Source: Tenacibaculum discolor (GTDB lineage: Bacteria; Bacteroidota; Bacteroidia; Flavobacteriales; Flavobacteriaceae). From it: a DNA stretch of 64,000 bases. The stretch covers positions 124,001-188,000 of the forward strand of contig NZ_RCCS01000006.1 of assembly GCF_003664185.1 (NCBI RefSeq). The letters are read 5' to 3'. The position numbers and the translations under genes were made by a program. Under the pieces are notes generated by a model. It did no database searches. It worked only from the letters and a program-made list of their open reading frames with translations, and had not been told where the DNA came from. Positions 25,424-34,575 of this stretch are shown here, piece after piece. Every line of letters begins with the position of its first letter. The first letter of the stretch is position 1.

Positions 25424-26192
25424 TATAGACAAACATATAGCAGAAAAGCTAAAAAACAGAGAACTAAAACCATCTAATTCAGCATGGGAAAGGTTAGAGA
25501 CTCGTTTAGATAATCAGGAGGCAACAAAGAAAAGAAACTGGTTTTTATATGTAGGTTATGCAGCTAGTTTAGCTTTGTTAATAAGCTTTGTAGCTTTCTA
25601 TTTTACAGGTTCAGGTTCAAAAGAAACGATAGAAGAAGTTATAGTTGATATTCCAATTGATACACTAAAAATTAATAATAAAGGCATAGAAAATTTCCTT
25701 AGAAATACTGAGGAAGCTGTTGTGGAGGCAGAAGAAAATCAACAAGAAAAGCAATTGCTTAAAAAGAAGAAAAAGATTACTACAACTAAGAATTCTACCT
25801 TAAAAGAAAAAGATATAGTCTTTAAAAATATCCAAAATGAAGAACAACCAAAAGAAGAGGAGGTAGTAGCAAAGTTAGATAAGCCAATAGTAACAAAAAA
25901 GAAAGAGTTTAATTCAAGAGTTAGGGTGAATAGTGATGACTTACTATTTGCAGTAACACATAGTTCTGAAGAGGTTAAAGAATACTATGCGAAAAATAAA
26001 GTAAAGAGAGAAGATGTGTTAAAAACTATTGAAGAAGAGCTGAAAAAGTCAAACTTAAAAATAGACCCAAATATCATTTTAGCTGAAGTTGAAAGAACGA
26101 TTGATGATGAAGAGTTTAAAGGAGACTTTATGCAAAAATTAAAATCAAAAATATCAGACATTGCTGTAGCGATTGTAGATAGAAACAAATAA
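25410..26192 (+). CDS. Membrane-anchored probable anti-sigma factor
   Basis: 260 residues. The N-terminal ~45 residues are cytoplasmic and start SSNNIDKHIAEKLKNRELKP with a conserved SAWERLETRL segment, then one transmembrane helix (residues ~47-67, YVGYAASLALLISFVAFY), then a long charged Lys/Glu-rich region outside. This topology and the 14-bp overlap with the sigma gene are typical of flavobacterial anti-sigma factors. No zinc-binding HxxxCxxC motif is seen. The role is inferred from context and topology. Confidence 0.75.
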   Translation: MSSNNIDKHIAEKLKNRELKPSNSAWERLETRLDNQEATKKRNWFLYVGYAASLALLISFVAFYFTGSGSKETIEEVIVDIPIDTLKINNKGIENFLRNTEEAVVEAEENQQEKQLLKKKKKITTTKNSTLKEKDIVFKNIQNEEQPKEEEVVAKLDKPIVTKKKEFNSRVRVNSDDLLFAVTHSSEEVKEYYAKNKVKREDVLKTIEEELKKSNLKIDPNIILAEVERTIDDEEFKGDFMQKLKSKISDIAVAIVDRNK

Positions 26193-26258
26193 AGCGCTTA
26201 TTAATTATCGATAATTAACCATTCCAAATTATTATCAATTTAATTTAAAATTATTAAA

Positions 26259-27329
26259 ATGAAAAGAATACTATTATTAGTGTTGTTTGTAACAACTATT
26301 GCCCAATCTCAAGAAAAAGTATTTGAAAAAGAAGTAAAGAAAATATCAATGAGTATTGATAGTATTACTAAACAGCAAAAAGACTCTTTAAAGATTAAAG
26401 TAAAAGAGATTAATGCAAAATTAGAAAAGAATAAAATAACATTTGATGAAGCTGCTATATTAAAAAAAGAAGCAGCAGACTACCATGCAGCTCAAATAGA
26501 GAAAAAAGTTAGTTTTCAGGAACAAAAACTACAACAACTTGTACAAGACAAAATTGATGGTAAAATATTTAGCAATGAAGAAGAATCACGAGAGCAAACT
26601 TTTGAAATAGCAAAATTTAAGTTCAGACTAAACTTTTCTGACGATGAAGAAGATGAAGTTGAAAGAGAAAAGAAAAGAAGAAGAAAAAGAACTACAACAC
26701 AATTTGTTTTTGCTATAGGAGCAAATAATACATTAACAAATAATAAACTAAGCTCTTTAAAGGATTCAGATTATAAGTTTTGGAAATCGCATTTTTATGA
26801 GTTAGGTTTTACATGGAAAACACGGTTATCAAAAGAACCATCAAAAGCATATTTTAAATACGGTTTTTCTTTTCTGTGGAATAATTTAAGAGCTAAAAAC
26901 AATCAATATCATACTGTAAATGGAAATGAAACAAATTTAAGTATTCACCCAGAACAACTTTCTGAAAGTAGATTACGACATGTACAAATGACCTTTCCAA
27001 TGCATTTAGAGTTCGATTTTTCGAAAAACAAAAAATATTCTGATGGAGAAATTGTTGATAGAACGCATCAAAGCTTCCAAGTTGGTGTAGGTGGTTTCTT
27101 TGGATTCAAGTTAGGAACTCGTCAGTATTTAGAATATAAAAATGCCCAAGGAGTTACAGTTGAAGAAGTTCAGAAGAATAACTTTAATATGAACAAATAT
27201 AACTACGGATTAAGTGCTTATGTTGCTTACCAAGGAATTGGGTTATATGCTAAATATGATTTAAATCCATTGTTTAAAAATACAGATACAAGAAATATTT
27301 CATTAGGTCTTCGATTTGATATTAATTAG
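26259..27329 (+). CDS. Outer-membrane beta-barrel-like protein
   Basis: 356 residues with a signal peptide (RILLLVLFVTTIAQSQ). Residues ~20-125 are a charged, probably coiled-coil region; then a basic stretch (EREKKRRRKRTTT), and from ~148 alternating beta strands (TQFVFAIGANNTL, YKFWKSHFYELGFTW, YFKYGFSFLWNN) ending in NISLGLRFDIN, a typical terminal barrel strand with an aromatic near the C-terminus. It follows the probable anti-sigma gene by 66 bp and may be part of the same regulon. No specific family recognised. Confidence 0.65.
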   Translation: MKRILLLVLFVTTIAQSQEKVFEKEVKKISMSIDSITKQQKDSLKIKVKEINAKLEKNKITFDEAAILKKEAADYHAAQIEKKVSFQEQKLQQLVQDKIDGKIFSNEEESREQTFEIAKFKFRLNFSDDEEDEVEREKKRRRKRTTTQFVFAIGANNTLTNNKLSSLKDSDYKFWKSHFYELGFTWKTRLSKEPSKAYFKYGFSFLWNNLRAKNNQYHTVNGNETNLSIHPEQLSESRLRHVQMTFPMHLEFDFSKNKKYSDGEIVDRTHQSFQVGVGGFFGFKLGTRQYLEYKNAQGVTVEEVQKNNFNMNKYNYGLSAYVAYQGIGLYAKYDLNPLFKNTDTRNISLGLRFDIN

Positions 27330-27382
27330 TAAACTACATTAAGGCTAGCTTTTGAGGATTATTTCCTTTTGGCGGTGCCAAT

Positions 27383-27414
27383 AAAAAAGGAGAAGTTTAA
27401 ACTTCTCCTTTTTT
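27383..27414 (+). terminator. Terminator after the sigma/barrel operon
   Basis: AAAAAAGGAGAAGTTT and its perfect complement form a 16-bp stem with flanking A- and T-runs. It overlaps the last codons of the converging sterol-desaturase gene and could serve both strands. Confidence 0.8.
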
Positions 27415-28293
27415 ATTTTCTTCCCATTCTTTACGCAAATGCATTGAAAGTTTTCCAGTACCATCATGTTTCCAACCAGGAGGTTTAAAAAAGTACAAAA
27501 ACCTCTTCCCTAATGTGGTTTTACTAGTAAAAACATCATTGAACATATTATACCATTCAATAAAAGCCACTTTAATTGGGGTATACGTATTTATATTTTT
27601 AACTAAACCGTACACTGGTTTTTCTATTTCAGGTTCAAAAGTTCCAAAAAGCTTATCCCAAATAATAAAGATTCCTGCATGATTTCTATCCAGATACTGA
27701 GGATTCGTAGCATGATGAACTTTATGATGACTTGGAGTGTTAAAAACAGCTTCAAACCATTTAGGCATTTTATCAATAAGCTCAGTATGAATCCAGTATT
27801 GATATAACAAACTAATACTCATTTGAGTTACTATCATTAATGGATGAAAGCCTATAATAGCTAATGGTGCCCAAAATATGAAAGTATAAAAACTTCCTGA
27901 CCAAGTTTGACGTAAAGCAGTGCTTAAATTGTATTTAGTTGAAGAATGATGTACCACATGACTGGCCCAAAAGAGTCTACTTTCATGTGCAATTCGATGG
28001 TTCCAGTAGTATGCAAAGTCTTCAGCAAACAATAAAATAAACCAAGCCCACCAAGTAAACGGAATAGTAAATAGGCGATATTGATAAAGAAATAAAAACA
28101 CTCCAAATATTAATCCTTTGGTAAATAGTCCTATAAAAACATTCCCTAATCCCATAGTTATGGATGTAACAGCATCTTTAAATTCATAATCCTCTAGTTT
28201 AACTTTAACAGTTAGTACTACCTCTATTATAACAGTTAAGATAAAAAAAGGAATAGCATAATGAACTAAATTAGGAATTTCAGGGATTTGCAT
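27397..28293 (-). CDS. Fatty acid hydroxylase/sterol desaturase family membrane enzyme
   Basis: 298 residues with four or five membrane segments. The His clusters of the di-iron membrane hydroxylase family are all present: HRIAHE (HxxxH), HVVHHSS (HxxHH), and near residue 200 HHKVHHATNP (HxxHH). The family hydroxylates or desaturates fatty acids, sterols or carotenoids at the membrane; the substrate is not evident. It is a single gene, divergent from the rpsF operon. Confidence 0.88.
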   Translation of the reverse strand: MQIPEIPNLVHYAIPFFILTVIIEVVLTVKVKLEDYEFKDAVTSITMGLGNVFIGLFTKGLIFGVFLFLYQYRLFTIPFTWWAWFILLFAEDFAYYWNHRIAHESRLFWASHVVHHSSTKYNLSTALRQTWSGSFYTFIFWAPLAIIGFHPLMIVTQMSISLLYQYWIHTELIDKMPKWFEAVFNTPSHHKVHHATNPQYLDRNHAGIFIIWDKLFGTFEPEIEKPVYGLVKNINTYTPIKVAFIEWYNMFNDVFTSKTTLGKRFLYFFKPPGWKHDGTGKLSMHLRKEWEENKKGEV

Positions 28294-28353
28294 AAAAAAG
28301 AGTGTTTAGTTACAAACTTACACAAAATCATTAAATTATTTAAGTCGTAGAGT

Positions 28354-28383
28354 TTGTTTATGGATTAAAAAGCAGTATATTTG
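28354..28383 (+). promoter_or_regulatory. Promoter of rpsF-rpsR-rplI
   Basis: TTG (28354-28356), exactly 19 bp, TATATTTG (28376-28383): full match to the Bacteroidota consensus, with the rpsF ATG at 28417. Confidence 0.75.
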
Positions 28384-28416
28384 CAGGCTTAAAAATAAAT
28401 TTTAAATAATTTAATT

Positions 28417-28758
28417 ATGAATCATTACGAAACTGTTTTCATTTTGAATCCCGTTTTATCTGAAACTCAGATAAAGGAAGCAGTAAAGAAGTTTGAGGAC
28501 TATTTACTTTCTAAAGGTGCAGAAATGATTTCTAAAGAAGATTGGGGCTTAAAAAAATTAGCTTATCCAATCGAAAAGAAAAAAAGTGGATTTTACCACT
28601 TATTTGAGTACAAAGTAGCAGGTGATGCAATTGCTCCGTTTGAATTAGAGTTTAGACGTGACGATAGCGTTATGCGTTATTTAACTGTAAAGTTAGATAA
28701 GCATGCTGCAGCTTGGGCTGAAAAGAGAAGAAACCGTGTTAAATCTGCAAAAAAGTAA
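28417..28758 (+). CDS. rpsF: 30S ribosomal protein S6
   Basis: 113 residues. MNHYETVFILNPVLSETQIK is the typical start, and LKKLAYPIEKKKSGFYHLFEY the central signature of bS6, which binds S18 in the platform of the small subunit. First gene of the rpsF-rpsR-rplI operon, 3 bp before rpsR. Confidence 0.97.
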   Translation: MNHYETVFILNPVLSETQIKEAVKKFEDYLLSKGAEMISKEDWGLKKLAYPIEKKKSGFYHLFEYKVAGDAIAPFELEFRRDDSVMRYLTVKLDKHAAAWAEKRRNRVKSAKK

Positions 28759-28761
28759 GAA

Positions 28762-29058
28762 ATGGCATCTATAGAACAACAAGCAAAAGGAAACAAGCAA
28801 GGAGAAGTACGTTACTTAACTCCGCTTGATATCGAAACTAAAAAGGAAGCTAAATACTGTCGTTTCAAGAAAAACGGTATTAAATACATCGATTACAAAG
28901 ATGCAGACTTCTTAATGTATTTAGTAAACGAACAAGGTAAAATTTTACCAAGACGTTTAACAGGAACATCATTAAAATATCAACGTAAAGTGGCTCAAGC
29001 TATCAAAAGAGCTCGTCACTTAGCTTTAATGCCTTACGTTGGAGATATGTTAAAATAA
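28762..29058 (+). CDS. rpsR: 30S ribosomal protein S18
   Basis: 98 residues. [20 protein letters not shown] and [20 protein letters not shown], followed by [14 protein letters not shown], are the bS18 signatures. The N-terminus is ~20 residues longer than in E. coli, as usual in Bacteroidota. Partner of S6 in the ribosome and in the operon. Confidence 0.97.
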   Translation: MASIEQQAKGNKQGEVRYLTPLDIETKKEAKYCRFKKNGIKYIDYKDADFLMYLVNEQGKILPRRLTGTSLKYQRKVAQAIKRARHLALMPYVGDMLK

Positions 29059-29073
29059 TAAAGAAGTAGAAAC

Positions 29074-29520
29074 ATGGAATTGATATTAAAACAAGACGTA
29101 GAAAACTTAGGTTTTAAAGACGATGTTGTAACTGTTAAGAATGGTTACGGACGTAATTACCTAATACCTCAAGGATATGCAATTTTAGCTACTTCTTCAG
29201 CTAAAAAAGTATTAGCAGAAAACTTAAAGCAACGTGCTTATAAAGAAGCTAAATTAATAGAAGATGCTAACAAAATAGCTGAAACTGTTAAAGGTTATGA
29301 AATCAAAATAGCTTCAAAAGTAGGTTCAGGAGATAAATTATTTGGATCAGTAAACAACATTGATGTTGCTGCAGCTTTAGCTAAAGCAGGTACTGAAGTA
29401 GATAAGAAATTTATCAAAGTTACTGGAGGTAACGTAAAAAGATTAGGAAAATACAATGCTGCTGTACGTTTACACAGAGCTGTTGTAGTAGACATCGTAT
29501 TTGAAGTAGTTGCTGAATAG
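29074..29520 (+). CDS. rplI: 50S ribosomal protein L9
   Basis: 148 residues: MELILKQDVENLGFKDDVVT and VKNGYGRNYLIPQGYA form the N-terminal RNA-binding domain, and KLFGSVNNIDVAAAL lies in the C-terminal domain. Last gene of the operon, followed by a strong terminator. Confidence 0.97.
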   Translation: MELILKQDVENLGFKDDVVTVKNGYGRNYLIPQGYAILATSSAKKVLAENLKQRAYKEAKLIEDANKIAETVKGYEIKIASKVGSGDKLFGSVNNIDVAAALAKAGTEVDKKFIKVTGGNVKRLGKYNAAVRLHRAVVVDIVFEVVAE

Positions 29521-29554
29521 TAACTAAATTGTTAAATACATGTTAATAAAGTAT

Positions 29555-29584
29555 AAATCCGCTCGGTCGAGCGGATTTTTTTTA
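29555..29584 (+). terminator. Terminator of the rpsF operon
   Basis: AAATCCGCTCG/CGAGCGGATTT hairpin followed by eight T. Confidence 0.9.
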
Positions 29585-29626
29585 TGCTTAAATTTGGGAT
29601 GTAACATAAACAAAATCAGAACTATT

Positions 29627-32600
29627 ATGAAGAAATTAATAATTTTTTCTTTTGTTTTTTTGAGTTTATCCATTTATTCCCAGGTAACCACATCAAAAAT
29701 AAAAGGAACTGTAACAGACAATCAGGGTGAACCTTTGTTTGGTGCTAACATTGTTGTTTTACATGAGCCGACAGGTACTATATCAGGAGCTGTAGCCCAA
29801 GACAATGGAAGATACACCATACCTAACTTAAGGGTAGGAGGTCCTTATAAAGTAACATTTAGTTATATAGGGTTTAAATCACAAGAAGTAACAAACGTTT
29901 TTTTAACTTTAGGTAAAACAACAAATATTGATGGTACTTTATCTGAGGATGGAGAACAATTAGAAGAAATTGTTATATCAACAACAAGAAGTAAAGTTTT
30001 TAATAATGATAGAACAGGAGCACAAACAAGTGTTAGTGCAGTTCAATTAAAAACCTTGCCAACTATTTCACGTTCGGCTGCAGATTTTACCCGTTTAGAA
30101 CCAACTGCGAGTGGAAATTCATTTGGAGGAAGAAACGATCAGTTCAATAACTTTTCATTAGACGGATCTATTTTTAATAACCCTTTTGGTTTAGATTCAC
30201 CAACACCAGGAGGTCAAACAGGTTCACAGCCAATTTCGTTAGATGCAATTGAACAAATTTCAGTTTCAACAGCGCCGTATGATGTAACTTTATCAGGATT
30301 TACAGGAGCTTCTGTAAATGCTGTAACCAAAAGTGGTACTAACGAATTTACAGGTACAGTTTATGGATTTTACAGAAATCAGGATATGACTGGCGGTAAA
30401 ATCAAAGGTCAAAAAGTTGTAAAACCTAAGTTGAGTCAAAATCAATATGGTATAAGTTTAGGAGGTCCTTTAATTAAAGATAAATTATTTTTCTTCGCAA
30501 ATTTTGAAAAAGATGATAGAGAAGACTTAGGTACTGCTGGTTGGATACCGAATAAAGGTAGCGGAGCTGTTAATGAATCTAGAGTTTTAGAATCGGATAT
30601 GATAGCTGTTCGTGATGCCTTAGCTGCTTTAGGATATGATACGGGAGCTTATGAAGGTTTTACTTATGGTTCTGAATCTACTAAAGGGATTTTTAAATTA
30701 GATTGGAATATTAACGATAAAAACAGATTAGCGTTAATTTATAATTTCCTTAGAGCTTCAAAAGAAACTCCTGCGCATCCAACAGCTTTAGGTATTAGAG
30801 GTCCAAGTTTTTCTACATTACAATTTGAAAATTCAGGGTATGAAATTAATAATAACTTAAATTCATTTCAGTTAGAATTAAACTCTAATTTATCAGAAAC
30901 AACAACTAACAAATTACAAATAGGTTATACACATTTTGATGATTTTAGAAATCCTTTATCTGCACCAGCACCAGTAATTACCATACAAGATGGTAATGGT
31001 AGTAATTATATTATAGCTGGTCATGAACCATTTTCGATTCATAATACGCTTGATCAAAGAGTATTTCAATTGACTAATAATATGAATTTTTTCAAAGGAG
31101 ATCATACCTATACTATTGGTTTTTCATTTGAACAATTTGAATTTGAGAATTCATTCAATTTGGCAGCTTATGATAATTTTGGAACTTTTCCATATAGAGG
31201 AACATTTACTATACCTAATTTTGGAGGACCATATCCAAGTGTAGCTAATTTTTTAAGTGATGCTGCTGATCCTAATGGTATTTTAGCTACTAATTTAGCA
31301 TATGCAAAAGATAGATACAGAGCTTTTAACGCAGCAGGTGTTGGAGTTGATGGAGGATGGAAATTATCTGAACTAAATGTAGGTCAATTAGCATTTTATG
31401 TACAAGATGAATGGGAAATGAATGATAAGTTTAAGTTAACTTACGGAGTTCGTTTTGATAAACCATTGTATTTCAATACTTCTAGTTTAATTCAGAAATT
31501 TATTAATACTGATAATGGAGCAACCAGAGATAATTCAGTATTGTACTACAACCCTAATACAGGTGAAGAACAGAAATTACTTTCAACCAAAATGCCTACT
31601 AATCAATGGTTAATTTCACCAAGAGTAGGTTTTAACTGGGATGTAAAAGGAAATAATACAATGCAACTTCGTGGTGGTTCAGGTGTGTTTACAGGACGCT
31701 TACCTTTCGTGTGGATTGGAAACCAAGTAAGTGGAGCTGACGATGGTTTCTTCCAATTAGTTGACCCTGACTTTAAATTCCCACAAGTTTGGAGAACAAA
31801 TTTAGGACTAGATTGGAAATTTGAAAATGGAATTATAGCGACCACAGATATTTCTTATACAAAAGATATTAATGGGGCACATGTACAAAACTGGGGGCTT
31901 AGAGAACCTAGTGCTACTTTAAATACACCATTTGATACTAGAGAAATATATGAAGGAAGCGATAAAGGTAACAATGCTTATGTATTCACAAACTCCGATA
32001 AAGGTCGAGTTTGGAATGCTTCTTTAAAACTTCAAAAAACTTTTGAAAATGGATTGTATACAAGTGTAGCTTATAACTACTTAAATGCAAAAGATGTAAA
32101 CTCTATTGAAGCAGAAATTACAGGTGATGCTTTTGCTTTTAATCCTGTAGTAGGAAATGCAAATAATGATGTATTATCATATTCTAAATATGGAGATACA
32201 CATAGAATTATAGGTATTCTTTCTAAAAAGTTTACATATGGAGGAGATAAGTTTGCTACGACTATTTCAACGTTCTTTGAGTATGCTCAAGGAGGAAGGT
32301 TTAATTATACTTATGGAGGAGACATTAATAATGATGGTTCTGCTGTAAATGATTTATTGTATGTTCCGACAAGTTCAGAACTCAATCAAATGCAATTTAG
32401 TGATCCTGCTCAAGCATCTGCATTTGAAAGCTATATACAGCAAGATGAATACTTAAGTGAAAGAAGAGGGCAGTATGTTGAACGTTATGGGGCCTTAGCA
32501 CCATGGAGAGGTAAATGGGATTTAAAAATATTACAAGATTTTAATTTTAATGTATCTGCTGAAAAACAAAATACTATACAATTAAGTCTTGATATTTTAA

Positions 32601-32839
32601 ATGTAGGTAATTTAATTAACTCAGATTGGGGAGTAGTACAACAGCCTAATAATGTACAACCTTTAGGTGTAAGATTCCCTGATGTAGATCCTATGAATAC
32701 AGATCCTGCTAATTATGTGCCTGATTATTCTGAAGCACCTACTTATACATTTAGTACCAACCAAGAACAAACATTTGGTTTCGATTCTAGTTTACTTTCT
32801 CGTTGGCAAATGCAAATAGGTTTACGCTATATATTTTAA
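29627..32839 (+). CDS. TonB-dependent receptor with carboxypeptidase-like N-domain (Oar-like)
   Basis: 1070 residues from the ATG at 29627, which gives a signal peptide (KKLIIFSFVFLSLSIYSQ); an earlier in-frame ATG at 29540 overlaps the preceding terminator. After the signal comes a carboxypeptidase-regulatory-like beta-sandwich (KIKGTVTDNQGEPLFGANIV, ~25-110), then the plug (TLPTISRSAADFTRLEP, SISLDAIEQISVS-type region), then a large barrel ending WQMQIGLRYIF with a terminal Phe. This is the layout of the Oar/adhesion-type receptors. Substrate unknown; no SusD partner follows, so it is not a polysaccharide-utilisation SusC. Single gene with its own terminator. Confidence 0.88.
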   Translation: MKKLIIFSFVFLSLSIYSQVTTSKIKGTVTDNQGEPLFGANIVVLHEPTGTISGAVAQDNGRYTIPNLRVGGPYKVTFSYIGFKSQEVTNVFLTLGKTTNIDGTLSEDGEQLEEIVISTTRSKVFNNDRTGAQTSVSAVQLKTLPTISRSAADFTRLEPTASGNSFGGRNDQFNNFSLDGSIFNNPFGLDSPTPGGQTGSQPISLDAIEQISVSTAPYDVTLSGFTGASVNAVTKSGTNEFTGTVYGFYRNQDMTGGKIKGQKVVKPKLSQNQYGISLGGPLIKDKLFFFANFEKDDREDLGTAGWIPNKGSGAVNESRVLESDMIAVRDALAALGYDTGAYEGFTYGSESTKGIFKLDWNINDKNRLALIYNFLRASKETPAHPTALGIRGPSFSTLQFENSGYEINNNLNSFQLELNSNLSETTTNKLQIGYTHFDDFRNPLSAPAPVITIQDGNGSNYIIAGHEPFSIHNTLDQRVFQLTNNMNFFKGDHTYTIGFSFEQFEFENSFNLAAYDNFGTFPYRGTFTIPNFGGPYPSVANFLSDAADPNGILATNLAYAKDRYRAFNAAGVGVDGGWKLSELNVGQLAFYVQDEWEMNDKFKLTYGVRFDKPLYFNTSSLIQKFINTDNGATRDNSVLYYNPNTGEEQKLLSTKMPTNQWLISPRVGFNWDVKGNNTMQLRGGSGVFTGRLPFVWIGNQVSGADDGFFQLVDPDFKFPQVWRTNLGLDWKFENGIIATTDISYTKDINGAHVQNWGLREPSATLNTPFDTREIYEGSDKGNNAYVFTNSDKGRVWNASLKLQKTFENGLYTSVAYNYLNAKDVNSIEAEITGDAFAFNPVVGNANNDVLSYSKYGDTHRIIGILSKKFTYGGDKFATTISTFFEYAQGGRFNYTYGGDINNDGSAVNDLLYVPTSSELNQMQFSDPAQASAFESYIQQDEYLSERRGQYVERYGALAPWRGKWDLKILQDFNFNVSAEKQNTIQLSLDILNVGNLINSDWGVVQQPNNVQPLGVRFPDVDPMNTDPANYVPDYSEAPTYTFSTNQEQTFGFDSSLLSRWQMQIGLRYIF

Positions 32840-32863
32840 AAAAAAGACAGCTTGAAAACTTAT

Positions 32864-32893
32864 AAAACCACTCATTTTTTGGGTGGTTTTTTT
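32864..32893 (+). terminator. Terminator of the TonB-receptor gene
   Basis: AAAACCAC...GTGGTTTT stem with a T-rich loop and T-run after it. Confidence 0.85.
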
Positions 32894-33042
32894 GTTTATT
32901 AGTTAAAAATTTTATAATAAAGGGTGCTTTTCCTGTTAAATTTTTGAAATAAATAAGTGATATTTGTAGATGTAAATAAAGATAGGGGACTTTAATTACA
33001 ACGTTTTAAAATATAGTCTTTGAGGGGTTGATTATATTTTAA

Positions 33043-33076
33043 AAAAACTCTGACCTTAGTAAAGGTCAGAGTTTTT
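33043..33076 (-). terminator. Terminator after lysA
   Basis: AAAAACTCTGACCT and AGGTCAGAGTTTTT form a 14-bp stem with flanking A/T runs 11 bp beyond the lysA stop. Confidence 0.85.
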
Positions 33077-33086
33077 AAGTGTAGGA

Positions 33087-34292
33087 CTATAAAGTAACAC
33101 TTTCTTGATTCCTAAGAAGATCTTCCATAGTTTCCCTTTTTCTAATCAAGTAATCTTTTCCTTTGTAAATCATAACTTCAGCGGGTCTGAACCTTGAATT
33201 ATAATTTGAAGCCATAGAAAAACAATACGCCCCTGCGTTATGGAAACACAATATATCATCTTCAGATATTTCACTTATTCTTCTATTAGAACCAAAGGTG
33301 TCATTTTCACAGATATATCCAACAATACTATAAAAACGTTCTCTTCCTTTTGGGTTAGATAGATTTTCTATGTAATGATAAGAGTTGTAAAACATAGGAC
33401 GTATTAAGTGGTTTAAACCACTATCAATACCAGCAAAAACAGTAGAAGTTGTTTGTTTAATAACATTTACTTTTGCTAAAAAATACCCAGCTTCACTCAC
33501 TAAAAATTTTCCAGGTTCAAACATTAGCGTAACTTCCTTACCGTAGTTTTTACAAAACTCATTAAATCGTGTAGATAACTTTTTACCTAACTCATTTATA
33601 TCTGTTGAAATATCATCTTTTTTGTAGGGAACTTTAAATCCACTACCAAAATCAATGAAGTCAATATCTTTGAATTGTCTTGCTGTGTCAAATAAAATTT
33701 CTGTAGCTCTTAAAAAAGTATCAATATCTAAAATATCAGAACCAGTATGCATATGTATTCCGTTAATATGCATTCCTGTATTTTCAACAACTCTTTTTAT
33801 ATGAGGTACTTGATGAATTGAAATTCCAAACTTAGAATCGATATGACCTACAGATATTTTGCTATTTCCACCAGCCATTACATGCGGATTAATACGAATA
33901 CAAACAGGAATTTTAGGGTGTTTTTGTCCGAATAACTCTAAAATGGATAAGTTATCAATATTAATTTGAACCCCTAATTTAGCTACTTCTTCTATTTCTT
34001 GTAGAGAAACTCCATTAGGTGTATATATAATTTCATGAGGCTCAAAACCTGCTAATAAGCCAAGTTTAACTTCTTGAATAGAAACTGTATCTAAACCGCT
34101 GTTAAGCTTGTTGAAAACCTTTAGAATATTAATGTTTGATAACGCTTTAACAGCATAATTAATCTTTACGTTTTTTACTTTAGAAAAAGCAGATGTTATC
34201 TTTTTATACTGAGAAATAATTTTTTCAGTGTCGTAAACATACAAAGGTGACTGATACTTATCAGCTAGCTTTAAAAGGTCTTGTCTATTCAT
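33087..34292 (-). CDS. lysA: Diaminopimelate decarboxylase
   Basis: 401 residues, fold type III PLP enzyme. The Schiff-base lysine is Lys49 in NYAVKALSN, with HMHTGSDI and DFGSGFKVPY around the phosphate site, MFEPGKFLV, and the C-terminal NDTFG...HNAGAYCFSMASNYN (the Cys is the active-site Cys). Converts meso-diaminopimelate to lysine. Monocistronic with its own terminator; a TACTTTTG -7 box lies at 34319-34312 on the minus strand, about 20 bp before the ATG, with a TTG 16 bp further up (short spacing). Confidence 0.95.
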   Translation of the reverse strand: MNRQDLLKLADKYQSPLYVYDTEKIISQYKKITSAFSKVKNVKINYAVKALSNINILKVFNKLNSGLDTVSIQEVKLGLLAGFEPHEIIYTPNGVSLQEIEEVAKLGVQINIDNLSILELFGQKHPKIPVCIRINPHVMAGGNSKISVGHIDSKFGISIHQVPHIKRVVENTGMHINGIHMHTGSDILDIDTFLRATEILFDTARQFKDIDFIDFGSGFKVPYKKDDISTDINELGKKLSTRFNEFCKNYGKEVTLMFEPGKFLVSEAGYFLAKVNVIKQTTSTVFAGIDSGLNHLIRPMFYNSYHYIENLSNPKGRERFYSIVGYICENDTFGSNRRISEISEDDILCFHNAGAYCFSMASNYNSRFRPAEVMIYKGKDYLIRKRETMEDLLRNQESVTL

Positions 34293-34522
34293 TTACTTTA
34301 ATATTTATCGGCAAAAGTATAGAGGTGACTGATTACAAAAAATAAAATGAAAGAAATTTACAAAATTGTGTTTTTTTGTAAAATTAGGGGTTTTACGTCT
34401 AGGCAAAAGGGAATTTTCCTATAATATAATCCTTTAAAAAGAATCATATTTGCGATGAAATAAAATTAAGGGGATTTATTTCAAACAGAATGATATTTTT
34501 TTAAGGGGTAAAAATATCATAA

Positions 34523-34550
34523 AAAAACTCTAGCGGAAGCTAGAGTTTTT
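34523..34550 (-). terminator. Terminator after pepT
   Basis: AAAAACTCTAGC-GGAA-GCTAGAGTTTTT: 12-bp perfect stem with a GGAA/TTCC loop. The gap to lysA (34293-34575) otherwise shows only AT-rich sequence. Confidence 0.9.
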
Positions 34551-34575
34551 GATTTTATATATGTTGTATGTAAAA

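Noticed and set aside
29540..29626. Longer N-terminus of the TonB receptor
   Set aside because: It would be encoded across the rplI terminator and would put 29 residues before the signal peptide.
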